A stretch of 9,459 bases of DNA. It comes from Spirochaetota bacterium. GTDB lineage: Bacteria > Spirochaetota > Spirochaetia > DTKZ01. The notes below the pieces were generated by a model that did no database searches, was not told the DNA's origin, and was given only the letters and a program-made list of their open reading frames with translations. Within the stretch, counting starts at the first letter, position 1. Each line of letters begins with the position of its first letter. The DNA is taken from positions 1-9,459 of the forward strand of contig JAKQWJ010000095.1 in assembly GCA_029562045.1 (NCBI GenBank), read 5' to 3'. The translations under genes were made by a program, and so were the position numbers. Shown here in pieces: positions 5,742 to 9,459 of the stretch.

Positions 5742-7694
5742 TCAGACCATATTGGGCATTTTTTCCCGCCCAAAATATTTCTGAAACACAAAACCCAGCC
5801 CAAAGAGCGCAGCTCCGGCCATGGTTGGACCAATACTGGGGGTTATCAGAAGCCCGCCGGCAACAAGGAAAAGTATTCGTTCCACCAGGGAGCACTTCTT
5901 GAACAGAAAACCCGAGACGACCACATCAAAGCAGAAAACAGCGGTGAAGGTCGCAGCTGCAGTAAAAAGGATCTGAAACAGACTGCCTTCCAGCAGAAGG
6001 CCGGGTTGAAAAATGAAAACATAGGGGACGCAGAGTATGGGAAGGGCCAGTTTGAAAAAGGAAATCAATCCCGTTTCCCAGGGACTCGCTTCGGCGATGC
6101 CCGCAGCTCCGTAAGCCGCAGTGGCTACGGGAGGGGTGATATTACATAGGATCCCGAAATAAAACGCGAAAAGATGGCTGGCAAGGGTATGAAGCCCCAT
6201 GCTGATCATTGCAGGGACCACCAATACTGAGACGATGATATAGACGCCCACAGTCATCATTCCCGTACCCAGGATAAGGGAGGCAAGCATGACGAGGGGA
6301 AGAAGGATGAAAGGTTTTCCTCCGGCGATATTTATGAGGGAGGTGCTGAGCGTGTAACCCAGACCGGACTGCATCACACAACCCACGATAATACCGGCGC
6401 AGGCGCAGGCAGTTGTCACGGAGAATGTCATTTCCACAGCGGTCCTCAAACCGGAAAAAAATCCACGTAGGGTGAAGCGACTTTCCGCGCGGAAGGACGC
6501 CACCAGCAGAAGAGACACCACACCCCAGAAACCGGCCTTGACTTCGCTGTAGCCCATCATCAAAACGGCGATCAAAAGGAGCATCGGAAAAACCAGATAA
6601 CTGACCTGAAAGAGAGATTTCCAGGTTGGCAGCTTTGTCATATCTTCATCGGTGAGTTTTTGCAGGCCGAGCTTTTTCGCCTCCAGATGAACGATCACAT
6701 AGATGGAAAAAAACCATAATATCGCCGGCAGCACTGCGGCTTTGCAGACCGCCGCATAGGGTATCCCGAGAAACATGGCGATGATGAAGGCGGCGGAACC
6801 CATTATGGGCGGCATAACCTGCCCTCCCGTGGAAGCGGTAGCCTCCACCGCTGCGGCAAACGCCGGCTTGTACCCCATTTTTTTCATCAGCGGGATGGAG
6901 ACCTGGCCTGTGAGAAGAGCGTTCCCCACAGCCGTGCCATTGACCATTCCGACCAACCCGCTGGACACGACAGCCACTTTTGCCGGCCCACCGACAGATT
7001 TACCCACGAGCTTCATTGTGAAGTTCATAAAGGTTTCAAGGATGCCGGTTTCCATGAGGAGTCCGGCGAAGATCAGAAAAATGATGACAAAACTGGCCGC
7101 AGCCCCCAGAGGTGACCCCCAAAGCCCCTCGAGATCCAGGTATTGGATATTGATTATTTCCCCGAAGGTGAAGGGCGCGTGTTTCAGGAAACCGGGAAAC
7201 CAGGGCCCGGCGTACACATAGAAAAGGAAAAAAACGCTTATGACGACGATCCCCAGCCCTACATGCCGCCGGGAAGCTTCAATGGTCAACAAGATCGCCA
7301 CACTGCCCATGACGAGGTCCATGACCGTGGGACTGCCGGCCCGCAGGGGCAGAGCTTCGCTGTTCGTGAAGGTATAGATCAGACAGACCACTCCGGCCAG
7401 CGCAAACAGAACATCCAGCCCCATGGAGATTTTCATCCGCCATCGACCATCTCCGGATCGGTACTTTTTTTCCAGCGATGTGAGAAACACAAGGACGATG
7501 ACGACCAGAAGGTGAGTAACCCGATGTTTGAAAGCTTCCAGCTGACCCACATACGAGGTGATGATATGAAACATGGCCAGTGAAACGGCGATAATTCCTG
7601 TCACAGTCCCCAGAATACCGTTTTCCTTTAAAACCTCCCCCAATGTTTCGCCCTCGGGTATCCCCAGGATGCTTTCCTTCAGCTTATCAAACAT
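5742..7694 (-). CDS. TRAP transporter fused permease (small plus large membrane subunits, TAXI type)
   Basis: A 650-residue inner-membrane protein, the usual size for fused 4TM/12TM TRAP permeases that partner TAXI receptors. TRAP systems import organic acids or amino acids driven by an ion gradient rather than ATP. Seen: N-terminal hydrophobic segments (about 28-49, 61-73, 92-110, 127-138, 146-162) forming the small-subunit-like part. The large-subunit core carries GTAVGNALLTGQ (253-264), PAFAAAVEATASTGGQ then PPIMGSAAF (277-303), LGTGMMTVGVY (475-485) and NITPPVATAAYGAAGIAEAS (518-537), signatures of the fused permease family. The ATG at 7694 has GGAGG four bases upstream. It follows the receptor gene by 92 bases containing an intrinsic terminator, so it is probably expressed below the receptor, and precedes the RidA gene by 44 bases. 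There is no truncation or frameshift. Substrate cannot be read from the permease. Confidence 0.96.
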   Translation of the reverse strand: MFDKLKESILGIPEGETLGEVLKENGILGTVTGIIAVSLAMFHIITSYVGQLEAFKHRVTHLLVVIVLVFLTSLEKKYRSGDGRWRMKISMGLDVLFALAGVVCLIYTFTNSEALPLRAGSPTVMDLVMGSVAILLTIEASRRHVGLGIVVISVFFLFYVYAGPWFPGFLKHAPFTFGEIINIQYLDLEGLWGSPLGAAASFVIIFLIFAGLLMETGILETFMNFTMKLVGKSVGGPAKVAVVSSGLVGMVNGTAVGNALLTGQVSIPLMKKMGYKPAFAAAVEATASTGGQVMPPIMGSAAFIIAMFLGIPYAAVCKAAVLPAILWFFSIYVIVHLEAKKLGLQKLTDEDMTKLPTWKSLFQVSYLVFPMLLLIAVLMMGYSEVKAGFWGVVSLLLVASFRAESRFTLRGFFSGLRTAVEMTFSVTTACACAGIIVGCVMQSGLGYTLSTSLINIAGGKPFILLPLVMLASLILGTGMMTVGVYIIVSVLVVPAMISMGLHTLASHLFAFYFGILCNITPPVATAAYGAAGIAEASPWETGLISFFKLALPILCVPYVFIFQPGLLLEGSLFQILFTAAATFTAVFCFDVVVSGFLFKKCSLVERILFLVAGGLLITPSIGPTMAGAALFGLGFVFQKYFGREKMPNMV

Positions 7695-7727
7695 AGGTCC
7701 TCCAGTGTAAAACCGCTTCCTTCGATG

Positions 7728-7772
7728 AAAAACATAAAAGCGGCATGATACGAAAACAGAAGATCATGCCGC
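7728..7772 (-). terminator. Intrinsic terminator/attenuator between the TAXI receptor and TRAP permease genes
   Basis: A perfect ten-base stem, ATCATGCCGC (read on the minus strand at 7749-7740) with its partner at 7772-7763, encloses a 13-base loop. On the minus strand it is followed at once by TTTTATGTTTTT (7739-7728). It starts 14 bases after the receptor stop codon. This has all parts of a rho-independent terminator. Because no promoter-like match was found between it and the permease start, partial read-through is the likely arrangement, giving excess receptor over permease. Confidence 0.82.
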
Positions 7773-7786
7773 CATACATAACAATT

Positions 7787-8782
7787 CTACTGAGGAATTC
7801 CCGCCTTGGGAATTTCCATCCCTTTCTCTTTATAAAATTTATAAGCGCCCGGATGCAATGGGAGGACCGTACCCCGCAATGCATTTTCCAGTTTAATCTG
7901 GCTTTTAAAGGAGGCAGGGGCAACTTCTACAAATCTTTCATAATTGTCCCACATCGCCTTGGTGATTCTGTACACCAGATCTTCAGAAAGGTCTTTGTTG
8001 CAATAAAATCCTCCGCTATATCCCACCGTTTTGACATCTTTTTTCACTCCGGAGTAAGCACCGGCAGGAATTGTCCATCTCTCCATACCATATTTAGCCA
8101 CCATCCGGTCGATAAGATCGGTGGGCAGCTGGAGAATATCAATGGGAGAAAAGGTATCCACATCCATGAAAGCGGAGTTGGGCGGCATCGTCAAAATGGC
8201 ATAATAATCAATGTGCTTGTCTTTCATTAAAAGCGCGCCGTCAGGGAAGCCTACCAGAGTAGCCTTGCCGAGAGAATCGTAGGACAGGTTTGCCTCTTTG
8301 AGAAGCTGGTCGAAGATGATTTTTCCCGTAAAACCCTCTTTCCCCGGACTGAATGGTCTTCCCTTAAGATCGTCCAGTGTCTTTATTCCCTTTTCCGCCA
8401 GGGCCAGAATATGAAAAGGCTCGATATACTGGTTCCCTACATAGCGTAAATTCCGCAGCGGCTTGTCGAAAGGGGCCCGTCCTTCCCAGGCATCCAAGGC
8501 GGTCCCACTGTAGGAGTAGCCTATTTGCGCCCTGTTGGCATCGATGTCCCGGCAGTTGCTGACCCCCCCGCCGATGGTCGGCGACGCCTGAGCTCCATCA
8601 ACCTTCTCGGTGATGATGCTCGCCATCACCGATCCTCCGGAAAACCAGGTTCCACCGACAGTCCCCGCTACGAGTTTCAGGTACTGGGTCTTCTCCTCGC
8701 TCTTCCCCCCGGCCCACCCGGCAGAGACAGCCACCGCCAGAATGACGACCGCAACGACAGCCTTTCTGAAAGTTTTTTTCAC
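7787..8782 (-). CDS. TAXI-family TRAP transporter solute receptor (periplasmic)
   Basis: A 331-residue periplasmic binding protein of the TAXI (TRAP-associated extracytoplasmic immunogenic) family, typical length. It captures substrate and hands it to the fused permease encoded next. Seen: a Sec signal peptide with basic MKKTFRK, hydrophobic core 9-20 and likely cleavage after AGWA (residue 24). There is no Cys, so it is not a lipoprotein. TAXI hallmarks follow: LVAGTVGGTWFSGG (37-50), SPTIGGGVSNCRDIDANRAQIGYS across 67-90, TLDDLKGRPFSPG (135-147) and C-terminal LPLHPGAYKFYKEKG (307-321). Start is GTG at 8782 with a strong AGGAGGG six bases upstream. Characterised TAXI receptors bind glutamate/glutamine or 2-oxoglutarate-like acids, so an amino acid or dicarboxylate is the default guess. 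The neighbouring PLP enzyme points to an amino-acid-like substrate. It is the first gene of the minus-strand operon. Confidence 0.95.
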   Translation of the reverse strand: MKKTFRKAVVAVVILAVAVSAGWAGGKSEEKTQYLKLVAGTVGGTWFSGGSVMASIITEKVDGAQASPTIGGGVSNCRDIDANRAQIGYSYSGTALDAWEGRAPFDKPLRNLRYVGNQYIEPFHILALAEKGIKTLDDLKGRPFSPGKEGFTGKIIFDQLLKEANLSYDSLGKATLVGFPDGALLMKDKHIDYYAILTMPPNSAFMDVDTFSPIDILQLPTDLIDRMVAKYGMERWTIPAGAYSGVKKDVKTVGYSGGFYCNKDLSEDLVYRITKAMWDNYERFVEVAPASFKSQIKLENALRGTVLPLHPGAYKFYKEKGMEIPKAGIPQ

Positions 8783-8792
8783 GGCTACCCTC

Positions 8793-8853
8793 CTAAAATT
8801 TTGATACCTCGTTCCATTCTATACCAAAAGCCCCATATGTCAACTAAAATTTT
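8793..8853. promoter_or_regulatory. Paired CTAAAATTTT boxes flanking the operon promoter (possible operator pair)
   Basis: The ten bases CTAAAATTTT, containing the palindrome AAAATTTT, occur at 8793-8802 (just after the predicted transcription start, next to the ribosome site) and at 8844-8853 (immediately upstream of the -35 box). They are 51 bases apart, about five helical turns, and so on the same face of the DNA. The position fits a repressor binding two sites, but AT-rich sequence makes chance repeats likely. Confidence 0.3.
8816..8843 (-). promoter_or_regulatory. Strong sigma70-type promoter for the TAXI-TRAP-RidA operon
   Basis: On the minus strand a perfect TTGACA (8843-8838) and TAGAAT (8821-8816, five of six) are spaced by 16 bases. 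Transcription should start near 8809, giving a leader of about 27 bases that holds the AGGAGGG ribosome site. Directly upstream (8844-8880) is a run of almost pure A/T, like an UP element. This is the clearest promoter in the window. Confidence 0.75.
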
Positions 8854-8880
8854 AAATATTAAAATATTTTTATTTTTACC

Positions 8881-8908
8881 TTGCTTTTTTAACTTTATGT
8901 GTTACACT
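8881..8908 (+). promoter_or_regulatory. Possible extended -10 promoter for the PLP-lyase gene
   Basis: On the plus strand TTGCTT (8881-8886, three of six) is 16 bases from TACACT (8903-8908, four of six). The latter is preceded by TG one base upstream, forming an extended -10. The start would be near 8915, only about ten bases before the ATG at 8925, leaving a very short leader with a weak ribosome site. The -10 overlaps the small palindrome GTGTTACAC (8899-8907). Confidence 0.35.
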
Positions 8909-8924
8909 TCTAACGGATCCGACC

Positions 8925-9459
8925 ATGAAGAACAGGTTTAACATTGAAACGATGATGAATTCCCTCACATCACTGCAACCGCGTGTCGAGTTGGCTTTTT
9001 TACCAACCCCTCTGCACAGACTCCCTCGGCTTTCCCAACGGTATGGCGTGGATCTTTTTCTTAAAAGAGACGATTTGACCGGACCCGAGTTCGGAGGAAA
9101 CAAGACACGAAAACTCGATTTCGTACTCCCCCTGGTGCTGTCCGAAAAAACGGATTACATAATGACAGGAGCCTCGATCCAATCGAACTGGTGCCGCCAG
9201 GTAACTGCTGCAGCCAATCGCTTCGGACTCAAGACCATCCTGTACCTGTTCGGTACCGAAATTCCCGAGGAATACAAAGGGAACCTTTTTTTAGACGCGG
9301 TATATGGGGCGGAGATTCATCTGGTCCGACTTGAAAAAGGCGAGACTCTCTACGACGGACTTGTAAAAACGGAAGAAAGTCGGAACCGACGGATACAGGA
9401 ACTGAAAACAAAAAACTTGTCTTGTTATTACCTTAAAGTAGGGGCTCCCGTACCTCAGG
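8925..9459 (+). CDS. PLP-dependent lyase/deaminase of the D-cysteine desulfhydrase/ACC deaminase family (3' end outside window)
   Basis: The first 178 codons of a fold-type II PLP enzyme; the frame is still open at the right edge. Relatives include D-cysteine desulfhydrase (DcyD), ACC deaminase and L-cysteate sulfo-lyase (CuyA), which cleave beta-substituted or cyclic amino acids to a keto acid and ammonia. Seen: LPTPLHRLPRL (26-36), FLKRDDLTG (45-53), the PLP-lysine motif GGNKTRKL (K60), and TGASIQSNWCRQ (81-92), whose Ser matches the catalytic Ser of ACC deaminase. Odd: the later KVGAPVPQ (171-178) stands where relatives usually have a GGS-type loop, and W-C follows QSN where H or Q is common, so this may be a separate subfamily. 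The ATG at 8925 was chosen because it gives the family-length N-terminus. The ribosome site is weak (GGAT), and ATG at 8952 is an alternative. It is divergent from the TAXI-TRAP-RidA operon. The substrate is unknown. Confidence 0.88.
   Translation, partial: MKNRFNIETMMNSLTSLQPRVELAFLPTPLHRLPRLSQRYGVDLFLKRDDLTGPEFGGNKTRKLDFVLPLVLSEKTDYIMTGASIQSNWCRQVTAAANRFGLKTILYLFGTEIPEEYKGNLFLDAVYGAEIHLVRLEKGETLYDGLVKTEESRNRRIQELKTKNLSCYYLKVGAPVPQ

Noticed and set aside
5721..6149. Plus-strand open frame opposite the TRAP permease (also 6775-7221 and 7143-7583)
   Set aside because: No ribosome site, no domain, and fully covered by the conserved permease on the minus strand.
7745..8230. Plus-strand open frame opposite the TAXI receptor
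   Set aside because: Shadow of the receptor gene; no conserved features.
1..9459. CRISPR array, tRNA, rRNA or riboswitch
   Set aside because: No regularly spaced repeats of CRISPR type and no tRNA- or riboswitch-like folds were recognised by eye in the intergenic spaces; all gaps are shorter than 300 bases.

Overview
The window reads as a bacterial chromosome segment, most likely from a GC-rich member of the Spirochaetota. That assignment is an inference. It rests mainly on the exported solute receptor, whose mature N-terminus starts GGKSEE after a short hydrophobic leader, a style common in spirochaete binding proteins. No rRNA or tRNA is present to test it. There are eleven protein-coding genes, nine complete and one cut at each edge. 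No CRISPR array, insertion sequence or RNA gene was seen.

Left half (1-5171, very GC-rich, about two-thirds G+C on a sampled line): housekeeping genes. The 3' end of recG (repair helicase) overlaps rsmD (16S rRNA m2G966 methyltransferase) by four bases. A convergent minus-strand gene encodes a membrane-tethered or exported staphylococcal-nuclease-like protein with a Gly/Pro-rich linker. Divergent from it, behind a plausible sigma70 promoter at 1951-1979, runs a tight plus-strand set: hisB (imidazoleglycerol-phosphate dehydratase), a small TPR-like protein of unknown function, a ten-unit TPR protein, and rlmN (23S rRNA A2503/tRNA A37 methyltransferase). Gaps are only 19, 2 and 5 bases, so it looks like one transcript.

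Right half (5172-9459, clearly lower GC, 45% on one sampled line): an amino-acid-type uptake and catabolism module. On the minus strand, in transcription order, lie a TAXI-family TRAP solute receptor, a fused TRAP permease and a RidA/YjgF-family protein. They share a strong promoter (TTGACA-16-TAGAAT) with an AT-rich upstream stretch. A good intrinsic terminator/attenuator sits between receptor and permease. Divergently transcribed from the same 142-base spacer is a PLP-dependent enzyme of the D-cysteine desulfhydrase/ACC deaminase family, which runs off the right edge.

Beta-eliminating PLP enzymes of this family release 2-aminoacrylate, the classical RidA substrate. The module can therefore be read as: TAXI receptor binds a small beta-substituted amino acid or related acid, TRAP permease imports it, the PLP lyase cleaves it, and the RidA protein clears the reactive enamine to give pyruvate and ammonia. 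The substrate is not determinable from sequence. The abrupt composition change after rlmN, next to a 13-bp tandem repeat, suggests this module was acquired separately from the housekeeping half.
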